Assembly (NCBI GenBank): GCA_946480175.1
Contig: CAMLIK010000005.1
Span: forward strand, 1-60,269
DNA: 60,269 nt
From: an uncultured Gilliamella sp.
GTDB lineage: Bacteria; Pseudomonadota; Gammaproteobacteria; Enterobacterales; Orbaceae
Reading direction: 5' to 3'
In this document: in pieces, positions 36,267-47,701 of the stretch
Layout: the number at the start of each line of letters is the position of its first letter
Numbering within the stretch: position 1 is the stretch's first letter
The notes under the pieces: generated by a model
What the model saw: the letters and a program-made list of their open reading frames with translations, nothing else
The model's database searches: none
What the model was told of the DNA's origin: nothing
Program-made: the position numbers and the translations under genes

Positions 36267-37436
36267 ATGAATAAGCAAATAATCCCAAAAGTTATACTTC
36301 ATGAGCATGTAGAAGGCAGTATTACTCCCTTTATGGCTAAAAAACTAGCCGATAAAAATCATCTACCTTTTCCTGATTCATTGTGTTATCAAATCGGCGA
36401 TTATAATGAGATCGAGTATAAAAATGGTCGATATAATTATGATGAATCTGACTTTGTTTCATTTATCCAAACCTATGATACTGTTTCTAATTTTGTGAAA
36501 AATCCTGACGATTATTACTTAATTACCTACGATTTTTTAAGTAGAAATGCTAAACAAGGGTTAATTTATTGCGAATTATTTCTGTCACCTTATCATATTT
36601 GTGCAACAGAAAACCAAGGTAAAGTTGTTTGGGATCAAGCAAGATTTCAACAAACACTAAATCAAATGGATAAAGCGATTATCGATGTCCAAAAAGAGCA
36701 TAATATAACGGTACGATATCATGTTATTGGCGTACGCCATCTTGGCGCCGAAGTAGTATACGATACATTGCATTTTATCGAAAATAATCCGCATCCATTT
36801 ATTACTGGATTTAATATTGCCGGCAATGAAAAAGCTGGGCATTTTGATGATTTTGAAAAAGCTCATCAACTTGCTGAAAAATTAAATTTAAAAAAATCCT
36901 ACCATGCAGGTGAAATTGATTCGGCTGAAAGTATTATTCAAGCTTTAAAACATGGTGCAAATCGTATCGGGCACGGTATCGCGGCAATTGAAGATGATAG
37001 CTTGATAAAACAATTAGTTGATAACGAAATCACGTTAGAAATAGCTCTCACCAGTAATCGTATTTTAGTCAATAATTTACATGGTGATATTCATAATCAC
37101 CCAATTCGACAACTTTATGATAAAGGGGTAAGAATTACCCTTAATACCGACGATGCTGGTATTTTTGGTACCGATATCGAAAAAGAGTATCAGCTAGCCG
37201 AGCAAGCGTTTCATTTTTCACGTTTGGAATTATTTGATATTACCCTTTGTGGAATTGATGCCGCATTCGTTGAGTCTAACGAAAAAACACGTTTATTAAA
37301 CGAAGTTTTATCTTGTTTTAACAACAATGATAAACGATCTTTACAACAAGCAATTAATACTAACCAGTATCATCCGGCTATTATTACCAGATTTAAAAAA
37401 TACCAAGATTTATTATTACAACATGTTAATGGATAA
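36267..37436 (+). CDS. add: Adenosine deaminase family protein
   Basis: Hydrolytic deamination of (deoxy)adenosine to (deoxy)inosine in the cytoplasm. The metal-dependent hydrolase motifs are in order: zinc ligands HEH in KVILHEHVEGS, YHAGE (near residue 215), RIGHG, TSNRI, and NTDDAG. At 389 residues it is longer than E. coli Add (333), with extra sequence in the first half (residues 35-130). So it belongs to a divergent branch, and adenine or another aminopurine nucleoside is possible as substrate. The ribosome site is weak. It starts a run with cpdB (26 bp after, to the chosen start) and cdd. Confidence 0.85.
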   Translation: MNKQIIPKVILHEHVEGSITPFMAKKLADKNHLPFPDSLCYQIGDYNEIEYKNGRYNYDESDFVSFIQTYDTVSNFVKNPDDYYLITYDFLSRNAKQGLIYCELFLSPYHICATENQGKVVWDQARFQQTLNQMDKAIIDVQKEHNITVRYHVIGVRHLGAEVVYDTLHFIENNPHPFITGFNIAGNEKAGHFDDFEKAHQLAEKLNLKKSYHAGEIDSAESIIQALKHGANRIGHGIAAIEDDSLIKQLVDNEITLEIALTSNRILVNNLHGDIHNHPIRQLYDKGVRITLNTDDAGIFGTDIEKEYQLAEQAFHFSRLELFDITLCGIDAAFVESNEKTRLLNEVLSCFNNNDKRSLQQAINTNQYHPAIITRFKKYQDLLLQHVNG

Positions 37437-37462
37437 CCGTATCAGAAAAATAGGAAATGAAT

Positions 37463-39863
<2,401 letters not shown>

Positions 39864-39917
39864 ATTAGATTTATTATTGAACTATGTAATTTAGCAATAT
39901 TGAAAAATAAAAAAAGC

Positions 39918-39957
39918 GATTGATGATAATTAACCAAGATTAGCACAATCATCAATC
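39918..39957 (+). repeat. Hairpin between cdd and pdp
   Basis: GATTGATGAT and ATCATCAATC form a perfect 10-bp stem with a 20-nt loop. No T-tract follows; it may tune or partly terminate transcription between cdd and pdp. Confidence 0.5.
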
Positions 39958-40019
39958 CAAATTTTGGATGAGAAGAATATAATCCTAATTTGCTTTATAG
40001 ATATTAAGAGAGATGTGTA

Positions 40020-41321
40020 ATGAGATTTGTAGATATTATTGAAAAAAAACGTGATGGCAATGCTCTAACAACCGAAGAGATTCAATTTTTTATAACCAAC
40101 TATACCAATGGTTCTATTCCTGATTATCAAGTCAGTGCCCTACTGATGGCGATTTATTATCAAGGTATGACTTCAAAAGAGTGTGCTGACTTAACTAGTG
40201 CGATGATGTATTCAGGTGATACCGTTGACCTATCCTCAATTAAAGGTATTAAAGTCGATAAGCATTCAACAGGTGGTGTGGGCGATACAACTACCTTAGT
40301 ATTAGCACCATTAGTTGCAGCATTAGATATTCCAGTAGCTAAAATGTCAGGTCGTGGATTAGGCCATACAGGCGGAACGACAGATAAATTTGAAACCGTA
40401 CCTGGTTTTAAAATTGAATTAGATAAACAAGAATTTATCGATCAAGTTAATCAAAAAGGTGTCGCTGTCATTGGTCAATCTGGCAACTTAACCCCTGCTG
40501 ATAAAAAACTTTATTCATTACGTGACGTAACAGGTACGGTTAACTCTATTCCTCTTATTGCTAGCTCAATTATGAGTAAAAAACTTGCAGCTGGTGCAGA
40601 TGCTATTGTTTTAGATGTTAAAACTGGTGACGGTGCTTTAATGAAAAGCATGGAAGACTCAGAAAAATTAGCTCATGAAATGGTCAATATTGGTAATCAA
40701 ATTGGTCGTAGGACTATGGCGATTATCTCTGATATGTCTCAACCGTTAGGCTATGCTATTGGTAATGCATTAGAAGTTAAAGAAGCCATAGATACTTTAA
40801 ATGGCCATGGCCCTGCTGATCTAACTGAACTCGTTTTAACGCTTGGCAGTCAAATGGTGGTATTAGCCAATAAAGCTAAAACATTAGATGAAGCAAGAGA
40901 AAAACTACAAGAAGTGATTAAAAATGGTAAGGCTATTGAAAAATTTAAAACGCTAATTGAGGCTCAAGGTGGTGATAGTTCGGTGGTTGATCATCCGGAA
41001 AAATTAGCTAATGCTCCTTACCAAATTGATTTACCAGCGCAAAAAGCAGGTTATGTATCACGGATTATTGCAGACCAAATTGGTATTGCTGCGATGCAAC
41101 TGGGGGCAGGTCGAGCAACTAAAGAAGATGTTATCGATCCTGCGGTTGGTATCGTACTACATAAAAAAGTCGGCGATAAAGTTGAAGTAGGTGAAGCACT
41201 GTTAACTATTCACGCAAGTAGTGATCGTATTGATACAATAAAACAAAAACTGTATGACAATATTACTATTAGTGATAGCGCTGAACAGCCACAATTAATT
41301 TTTAAAGTAATTACGGAATAG
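40020..41321 (+). CDS. pdp: Pyrimidine-nucleoside phosphorylase
   Basis: Phosphorolyses uridine and thymidine (and deoxyuridine) to base and (deoxy)ribose 1-phosphate. 433 residues with the family signature [18 protein letters not shown], the [13 protein letters not shown] phosphate loop, a domain hinge and the C-terminal lipoyl-like beta domain ([19 protein letters not shown]). Its sequence pattern resembles Bacillus Pdp more than E. coli thymidine phosphorylase DeoA, judged by memory. Along with short-type cdd it gives the locus a Firmicutes-like pyrimidine branch. Confidence 0.92.
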   Translation: MRFVDIIEKKRDGNALTTEEIQFFITNYTNGSIPDYQVSALLMAIYYQGMTSKECADLTSAMMYSGDTVDLSSIKGIKVDKHSTGGVGDTTTLVLAPLVAALDIPVAKMSGRGLGHTGGTTDKFETVPGFKIELDKQEFIDQVNQKGVAVIGQSGNLTPADKKLYSLRDVTGTVNSIPLIASSIMSKKLAAGADAIVLDVKTGDGALMKSMEDSEKLAHEMVNIGNQIGRRTMAIISDMSQPLGYAIGNALEVKEAIDTLNGHGPADLTELVLTLGSQMVVLANKAKTLDEAREKLQEVIKNGKAIEKFKTLIEAQGGDSSVVDHPEKLANAPYQIDLPAQKAGYVSRIIADQIGIAAMQLGAGRATKEDVIDPAVGIVLHKKVGDKVEVGEALLTIHASSDRIDTIKQKLYDNITISDSAEQPQLIFKVITE

Positions 41322-41350
41322 CTTTAATAAATACGGATTCAGGAGGCATC

Positions 41351-43036
41351 ATGCATCGTTTAAAATTAAACAAAAAACTGTCACTACTGGTTATTTTAAG
41401 TCTGTTTTCAGTCAATTCATTCGCAGCTGTTGCTACCAAACAGTCTACAGCACCTGCTTGGGAAAAAGACAAGTCCTACTCTTTTACTATTTTACATACT
41501 AACGATCATCATGGCCGTTTTTGGCAAAATGATATTGGTGAATATGGTTTAGCTGCACAAAAAACTGTTGTTGACCAAATAAGAAAAGAAGTAACAGAAA
41601 AAGGCGGAAAATTACTTTTACTTTCTGGCGGTGACATTAATACTGGTGTTCCTGAATCTGATGTATTACAAGCAAAACCCGATTTTGTCGGTATGAATGA
41701 GGTTGGCTATGATGCAATGGCAGTAGGTAACCACGAATTTGATCATCCGTTAGCAATTATTCGTGAACAACAAAAATGGGCTCATTTCCCATTTTTATCA
41801 GCAAATACTTACTTCAAAAATACCGATAATCGTGTTTTTGATGCCTATAAAATATTTGATTTAAATGGTATTAAAGTTGCAGTATTTGGTTTAACCACTG
41901 ATGACACTATTTTCCTTGCTTCGCCTAAAAATACCGATGGTGTTGAATTTCGTAAAACACTACCAGAAGCGGAGAAAGTCATTAGCCAAATTAAAAGCAA
42001 TGAACGTCCAGATATGATTATTGCGGTTACTCATATGGGGCATTATGAAAATGGTGAGCATGGTTCAATGGCTCCAGGTGATGTTGAACTAGCCCGAGGA
42101 TTAAAAGCTGGTGAACTAGATATGATTGTCGGTGGCCACTCGCAAAACCCAGTATGTATGGCTAGCCCTAACAAACGTATTACCGAATATGTCCCAGGAA
42201 CACCTTGTGCTCCAGATCAACAAAATGGTACGTGGATTGTTCAAGCTCATGAATGGGGAAAATATGTTGGTCGTGCTGACTTCGTATTCTTAAACGGTAA
42301 AATTACCCTCAAAAATTATCAGTTAATTCCAATTAATTTGAAAAAAGAAGTTGATAACGGTAACGATACCAAGCGTCTTGAATATTACACCAGAGAAATC
42401 GAACAGGATAAAAAACTGTTGGAAACACTAAAACCTTATCAAGAACAAGGTAAACAACAATTACTCATTAAAAGTGGTGAGTTAACCGGCCGTTTAGAGG
42501 GCGACCGTAACGTAGTTAGATATCAACAAAGTAATATGGGGCAATTATTACTTAGTGCCTTTATTGAAAAGACGAATGCCGATATTGGTATTATGTCTGG
42601 TGGTATGATTCGTGACTCACTTATAGAAGGCGATATTACTTATCGTGATATTTTGAAAGTTGAGCCTTTTGGTAATAGTGTTGTTTACTTTGAATTAACC
42701 GGCAGTGAATTAATCGATTATCTTAAAGTTGCATTAGGCAAAAAACAGGGTTCAGGTGGTTATACTCATTTAAAAAATATTAGCCTAACTAAAACTGGCG
42801 ATACTATCAGCGACATCAAAATTAATAATGAACCAATTGATTTGCAAAAATCATATCGAATTGCAACATTAGACTTTTTAGCCGCTGGTGGAGATGGTTA
42901 CCCTATCGTCAACAACTCGCCAACTTATGTAGATACAGGTTATCGAGATGCCGATGCAGTAAAACAATATTTTGAAGCTCATTCACCAATTAATGCAGCC
43001 GATTATCAACCGTCTAACTTTATTTTAGAAAAATAA
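41351..43036 (+). CDS. ushA: Periplasmic 5'-nucleotidase / UDP-sugar hydrolase, UshA family
   Basis: Periplasmic enzyme that dephosphorylates 5'-nucleotides (and, in UshA, cleaves UDP-sugars) so nucleosides can be imported. 561 residues; signal peptide MHRLKLNKKLSLLVILSLFS ends near NSFA. Metallophosphatase motifs TILHTNDHHGRFW, LSGGDINTG, VGNHEFDHP and GGHSQNPVC, then a C-terminal 5'-nucleotidase domain ending with the FLAAGGDGYPI substrate loop. AGGAGG lies 5 nt before the ATG, the best ribosome site in the locus. Gap 29 bp after pdp. CpdB and UshA together cover 3'- and 5'-nucleotides. Confidence 0.95.
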   Translation: MHRLKLNKKLSLLVILSLFSVNSFAAVATKQSTAPAWEKDKSYSFTILHTNDHHGRFWQNDIGEYGLAAQKTVVDQIRKEVTEKGGKLLLLSGGDINTGVPESDVLQAKPDFVGMNEVGYDAMAVGNHEFDHPLAIIREQQKWAHFPFLSANTYFKNTDNRVFDAYKIFDLNGIKVAVFGLTTDDTIFLASPKNTDGVEFRKTLPEAEKVISQIKSNERPDMIIAVTHMGHYENGEHGSMAPGDVELARGLKAGELDMIVGGHSQNPVCMASPNKRITEYVPGTPCAPDQQNGTWIVQAHEWGKYVGRADFVFLNGKITLKNYQLIPINLKKEVDNGNDTKRLEYYTREIEQDKKLLETLKPYQEQGKQQLLIKSGELTGRLEGDRNVVRYQQSNMGQLLLSAFIEKTNADIGIMSGGMIRDSLIEGDITYRDILKVEPFGNSVVYFELTGSELIDYLKVALGKKQGSGGYTHLKNISLTKTGDTISDIKINNEPIDLQKSYRIATLDFLAAGGDGYPIVNNSPTYVDTGYRDADAVKQYFEAHSPINAADYQPSNFILEK

Positions 43037-43069
43037 TTTTACGGTTTAAAACAGAAATATAAAAACTAA

Positions 43070-43099
43070 TAGCACTGATAATCATAATTCTCAGTGCTA
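43070..43099 (+). repeat. Hairpin between ushA and yjjI
   Basis: TAGCACTGA and TCAGTGCTA form a perfect 9-bp stem with a 12-nt loop in the 130-bp gap. No T-tract follows, so it may only partly separate yjjI-yjjW from the nucleoside genes. Confidence 0.5.
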
Positions 43100-43166
43100 A
43101 TAATTAAATGATTAGTCATAAAGATTTAATTTTTGCTCTCAGCATATAGGTAATATAGAGGTATTT

Positions 43167-44714
43167 ATGAACATGACAGAATTTCAAAAGAATTGTTACG
43201 ATATAGTGACCGATGCCAATTTGTCACCTAAACAAAAAGCGAACCTTCTCGCATTAGCCGCAGAAAATAATTTACCCTATGTTGATTTAGATAGTGAAAC
43301 ACAAAATGCGCTCAATGAACGGGTAATTTGTGATATGTACGAAGGACATGCACCGTATAAACCTCGTTATGTATTACCGGATTATGCAAAATTTCTTAAG
43401 CAAGGATCGGAATATTTAGAACTTGAACCAGCAAAAAACTTTGATGATGCACTAAATATGTTAACCATTGCTTATCATCATGTTCCTTCTGTCACTGGTA
43501 TGCCGGTTTATTTAGGCTGTTTAGATCAAGTATTACTTCCTTATGTTGGCAATTTAACAGAAGAAGAACTCTATCCGCGATTAAAACGTTTTTGGATTAT
43601 GTTAGATCGTAATCTTCCTGACGCCTTTATGCATGCCAATATTGGTCCAACTGATAATGTGATCTGCCGAGTGATATTACGTGTCGATCGTGAACTTAAA
43701 CAAGTTGCACCTAATTTAACCTTTATTTATGACGAAAATATCACACCAGAATCTTTACTTAACACCGCAATTGAGAACATTTGCCACACAGCCAAACCAC
43801 ATATTGCTAATAATATGATGATTAAAAAGGATTTTGATGAAAAAGGTTATGGTGTTGTGAGTTGTTATAACTCTCTTCCTGTTGCTGGTGGTGGTAGCAC
43901 TTTATCAAGAATCAATTTAAAAGAGGTTGCGTTAAAAAGTAAAAGCATCACTGACTTTTTACAAAATACTTTACCTTATTATTGCCAATTGCAATTAAAT
44001 TTGATCAAAGCAAGATCAGAATTTCTTTATGAAAAATCTAATTTCTTCCAAAATAGTTTTTTAGTGAAGGAAGGATTAATTGACGCTACCCGATTTGCAC
44101 CAATGTTCGGTATTTATGCCATGGCTGAAGCAGTCAATATTCTCCAAGAAAAATCTAACTTAGCCGGTCGTTATGGCGTCGATGAAGATGCTAATCAACT
44201 GGCCACCACTATTTCTCAACAATTAGCCGACTTTATTGATAACCATAAAATTAAGCACGCTTGGAAAGGTAAAGCAATGTTACATGCTCAATCAGGTATT
44301 AGCTCAGATAGAGGCGCAACCCCAGGTTTACGTATTCCTTATGGTCATGAACCCGATCCAGTAACCCATATTATGGCATTATTCAAACACCATAAATATT
44401 ATACCTCTGGCATTAGTGATATTTTAACCATTGATGAAACGATTAAAAATAACCCATTAGCATTAGTACAAATTTGCAAAGCAGCCTTTAAATTTGGTTT
44501 CCGTGAATTTACCGCTAATATCAGTGGTAATGATCTGGTACGTGTAACCGGTTATATGGTGAGATTATCAGATATCAAAAAATATAAACAACAAGGATCG
44601 CGAATTAATACCACATGTTTAGGTAGTGAAGCGGCTGAAGATACTGAAAATAACAGTTACCTTTGCCGAACGCCTCGAGTAATTAGTCATGAACAAGTCA
44701 TGGGCAATCGTTAA
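43167..44714 (+). CDS. yjjI: Glycyl-radical enzyme YjjI
   Basis: 515 residues against 516 for E. coli YjjI, a glycyl-radical protein whose reaction I cannot name from established knowledge. The C-terminal LVRVTGYMVRLSD matches the glycyl-radical loop RVxGY of pyruvate formate-lyase relatives, with Gly462 as radical carrier. A candidate active-site cysteine is Cys233 in VVSCYNSLP. Such enzymes work only without oxygen and need an activase, here yjjW, which overlaps its 3' end. GAGG is 5 nt before the ATG. Its place after nucleoside-breakdown genes parallels E. coli, where yjjI-yjjW lie beside deoCABD. Confidence 0.9.
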   Translation: MNMTEFQKNCYDIVTDANLSPKQKANLLALAAENNLPYVDLDSETQNALNERVICDMYEGHAPYKPRYVLPDYAKFLKQGSEYLELEPAKNFDDALNMLTIAYHHVPSVTGMPVYLGCLDQVLLPYVGNLTEEELYPRLKRFWIMLDRNLPDAFMHANIGPTDNVICRVILRVDRELKQVAPNLTFIYDENITPESLLNTAIENICHTAKPHIANNMMIKKDFDEKGYGVVSCYNSLPVAGGGSTLSRINLKEVALKSKSITDFLQNTLPYYCQLQLNLIKARSEFLYEKSNFFQNSFLVKEGLIDATRFAPMFGIYAMAEAVNILQEKSNLAGRYGVDEDANQLATTISQQLADFIDNHKIKHAWKGKAMLHAQSGISSDRGATPGLRIPYGHEPDPVTHIMALFKHHKYYTSGISDILTIDETIKNNPLALVQICKAAFKFGFREFTANISGNDLVRVTGYMVRLSDIKKYKQQGSRINTTCLGSEAAEDTENNSYLCRTPRVISHEQVMGNR

Positions 44715-45555
44715 TAAACTGTTACCCTTTTCTTGTGTTGATGGACCGGGAAACCGGTTAGTCATTTTTTTACAAGGCTGTAATTTTAAATGCTTAAATT
44801 GCCATAATCCTTACACTATTTCACACTGTAAGGATTGTGGTGATTGCGTTACTACCTGTCCACATCAAGCATTAACATTTATCAATAACAAAGTGATTTG
44901 GCGATCTTCAAATTGCCAGCAATGTGATACCTGTATTAATACCTGTAGTTATCAATCCACACCAATGACCTATAACTACAATGTTGAAGATATTCTACTC
45001 GAAATTCGTAAATACTTACCTTTTCTAAATGGCATTACAATTAGCGGTGGTGAGGCAACATTACAATTACCTTTTATTGAAAAATTATTTCAAGCAATAA
45101 AACAAGCAGATGATTTAAAACACCTGACTTGTTTTATTGATAGTAATGGTTACTTAGCAAAAACTGGCTGGCAAAAAGTTGAAAGAGTAATGGATGGTGC
45201 GATGATCGATCTGAAAGCTTGGGATACTAAAGTGCATAAAAAGCTTACTGGTCGGGATAATGATCGCGTTAAACAGACCATTGAATATCTTGCCCAAATA
45301 GAAAAACTGCATGAAGTCAGGTTTTTAGTAATTCCTGAATACACTGACTTGCAAAATAACGCTAAACAACTCGCAGATTTTTTAATAACACTCGATCCTC
45401 AAATTAAAGTCAGAATCAATGCCTTCCACAATCACGGTGTACATGGCATAGCCAAAACATGGCCATCGGCAACACAAACGCAAATTGAAACATTTTCTGC
45501 TGAATTACGATATTACGGGTTACAGAATATTACCTTACCAAATGTATATTTATAA
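44689..45555 (+). CDS. yjjW: YjjI-activating radical SAM enzyme YjjW
   Basis: Generates the glycyl radical on YjjI. 288 residues. The radical-SAM cluster motif is CNFKCLNC near residue 31, followed by a ferredoxin-like insert with two four-cysteine sets (CKDCGDCVTTC and CQQCDTCINTC), typical of glycyl-radical activases that carry extra 4Fe-4S clusters. The SAM-binding GISGGEATLQ and the LIDLKAWD region are present. It starts inside yjjI (26-bp overlap), so translation is coupled. Confidence 0.93.
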   Translation: MNKSWAIVNKLLPFSCVDGPGNRLVIFLQGCNFKCLNCHNPYTISHCKDCGDCVTTCPHQALTFINNKVIWRSSNCQQCDTCINTCSYQSTPMTYNYNVEDILLEIRKYLPFLNGITISGGEATLQLPFIEKLFQAIKQADDLKHLTCFIDSNGYLAKTGWQKVERVMDGAMIDLKAWDTKVHKKLTGRDNDRVKQTIEYLAQIEKLHEVRFLVIPEYTDLQNNAKQLADFLITLDPQIKVRINAFHNHGVHGIAKTWPSATQTQIETFSAELRYYGLQNITLPNVYL

Positions 45556-45711
45556 TATTTTGAAAAAAGATCATAAACAAAGCGACTAGTGGCAATGATT
45601 ACCTAGCTTAAAAGATCTATTAGCTTAAAAAAATGATGTTTTTCATTTATCTATAATATTAATAATATATTAACGTAATAATTTTATTTGAGTAAAACTG
45701 ATCATAAAGAA

Positions 45712-45748
45712 GTTTCATTACAAAATATTAGCAATTTTGTAATGAAAC
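45712..45748 (-). terminator. Strong hairpin after the secreted-protein gene
   Basis: GTTTCATTACAAAAT and ATTTTGTAATGAAAC are perfect 15-bp arms around a 7-nt loop. On the minus strand it lies 20 bp past the stop at 45768. The tail (TTCTTTATG) is only partly T-rich; it could work in both directions and also close yjjW transcripts. Confidence 0.7.
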
Positions 45749-45767
45749 ATAAAATATCGCAAAATTA

Positions 45768-47234
45768 TTAGTACCTAACACACATAGTATAAGCAGAATC
45801 TGGCTCTACAATAACATTACCTTCAACAGAACCAACACTATAACGCCTTGTCCAACCATTGTTATCTTTTAATTGCGACAATTCGTAAGTGAAATAAAAG
45901 TCATAAGCAACAAAGTGTTTTAAAGAATCCGTTATATCTGCCATCATATCTCTTCCTGAATTATCAATACCATTAGGCGCATATGGATACAGTTTTCCCC
46001 ACTCGGATATTAATCCTTCACCAATTGCTCTTTTATAACCGTTTTGAGGTATATACCAATTTTCATTATTTGTTACACCGGTAGCTAAAAATGAATTGGT
46101 TAATTCGGCTCTAGATGGTAGTCGGTCTTTATTAGCAGTGCACAACCTTTCAGCGGTATTATAATCTACCCAATTTAACTGTTGTTGGTATATATACATC
46201 CAATGATTTAATGAAAAACGATAATAAAACTGAGCTTTAGTCTGATTATTCTTTACCAATATTATAAATTGATCATCTTTTGCAGGAGCATTGTCAGTAA
46301 ATTTAAATTCACTTTTTGAATCTGGATTTGAACTCCTTGCAGTACTTATTAAAGCACCATTAGGATTTTTAACTAATGTATAAGTATAATTAGATATTGC
46401 ATTGACGGGTACAATTCTAAATCTAGCTTCAGGAAATGCAGTAGAAGGGAAATGATGACCAGTTGAATCAGTAGCTGAAGCTATAAATCCTGAATGTAAA
46501 ACAAATTGATCTGGATTGTAAGCATCTGTACGATTGATAGTATCTGCACCGCCCGACAACCAATTATTCGTTTCGCTCCAACCACCTTTTGCAAGTATGG
46601 CTAATACCCCTGGTCTAATATAACAAATACCATCGTTAGCTTTTATGGTAAATGTTTTTGAAACTTCTTTAGGCTGAGATTCAGCGGGAGTACCATACTG
46701 AGTTTTAGCAGAAATACTAAAAGTAAGCTTTAGTGTTGAATCACCTTTATAGCCTTCTGATTTACAAATATTACCACCTAATGATGCTGTTGAATCAGGA
46801 GCAATTAAATTATTATTTTTATCACGCCATTCAGCGGTTACACTCTCCACTTTAAAATTATTGCTACTTCCCAAATAATCACCATCAACATCAATAATAT
46901 CATCATTATTCATAGCTGAAAAATCAACATCAAATGAAAACATACTTGGTGAAGTATCAAATGCAACAGAAAGTTCATTAGATGTTCCAGGATTAATAAT
47001 GAGCGGATCACTATTGGGGACGTTTAATTTTAATTGAATTCCATTTAGTACTTTTGACTCTCCTGACATCTGTATTTCAGGAGCATTACCATGAATATAC
47101 ATTTGAGTGGTCACGGATAATGACAAAATTGCTAACGTGTTATTTGAAGAAAACAATAACACTGATAAGAATAAAACCTGTTTTAATATTAGTATTAAAG
47201 ACAATCTTTTAGTAACACCTTCACAATTGTTCAT
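45768..47234 (-). CDS. Secreted protein of unknown function, adhesin-like
   Basis: The ATG at 47234 is chosen because GAGGAG lies about 6 nt upstream and it yields a clean signal peptide ending near NNTLA (residue 35); 488 residues in all. The mature N-terminal half is Ser/Thr/Asn/Asp-rich and beta-like, as in Ig-type surface domains. The C-terminal third has LNWVDYNTAERLC, RLPSRAELTNSF, a tryptophan-rich stretch and a final Cys (YTMCVRY). That pattern recalls the lectin-like tips of intimin/invasin proteins. No beta-barrel, LysM or transmembrane anchor is visible, so it is either released or a truncated relative. No family recognised with confidence. Confidence 0.7.
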   Translation of the reverse strand: MNNCEGVTKRLSLILILKQVLFLSVLLFSSNNTLAILSLSVTTQMYIHGNAPEIQMSGESKVLNGIQLKLNVPNSDPLIINPGTSNELSVAFDTSPSMFSFDVDFSAMNNDDIIDVDGDYLGSSNNFKVESVTAEWRDKNNNLIAPDSTASLGGNICKSEGYKGDSTLKLTFSISAKTQYGTPAESQPKEVSKTFTIKANDGICYIRPGVLAILAKGGWSETNNWLSGGADTINRTDAYNPDQFVLHSGFIASATDSTGHHFPSTAFPEARFRIVPVNAISNYTYTLVKNPNGALISTARSSNPDSKSEFKFTDNAPAKDDQFIILVKNNQTKAQFYYRFSLNHWMYIYQQQLNWVDYNTAERLCTANKDRLPSRAELTNSFLATGVTNNENWYIPQNGYKRAIGEGLISEWGKLYPYAPNGIDNSGRDMMADITDSLKHFVAYDFYFTYELSQLKDNNGWTRRYSVGSVEGNVIVEPDSAYTMCVRY

Positions 47235-47662
47235 CGCTACTCCTCTATACATAAACTTCTCCGCCAATTCGAATAAGATTATTGATTTGAAGCATTGTTG
47301 AATTAACAATTTTCATAAAAAAATAAAAAATTGCTACCCGTTAACATCAGTGCAAAGACGACAAAATTCGTAGTACTGAAAATCATCCAAGGTACAGTTT
47401 GAACAGAATTACTTGAGACTTAAATCGTAACATCCTAAATTCTAAAATCATTAAAATAAGAACATCAGATAAATATTTTGAAAAGTTAAAAAGATAAGAC
47501 TAAAAATACTAAATACAAATTGATTTACAATCCATATTAATTTAATTATATATTAATTATCCTTAATAAGGAAACTTAAAAAGGATATTATTTTTTATTT
47601 TAATAATAGGAATAGCCAATCGACAATATTGGTCTTAATTTTGCAATTTATGCTTTTTTATT
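47235..47662. other. Promoter spacer of the secreted-protein gene
   Basis: About 430 bp of AT-rich DNA between tex and the secreted-protein gene, both on the minus strand. The Shine-Dalgarno of the latter is at its left edge. I recognise no gene, operator or repeat. Confidence 0.5.
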
Positions 47663-47686
47663 AAAAAAAGGGGTAAAACCCCCTTT
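47663..47686 (-). terminator. Terminator of tex
   Basis: AAAGGGG-GTTTTA-CCCCTTT on the minus strand (AAAGGGG at 47667-47673 on plus), followed by a T-tract. It lies 16 bp past the tex stop. Confidence 0.85.
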
Positions 47687-47701
47687 CGTATAGATATTAA
47701 T

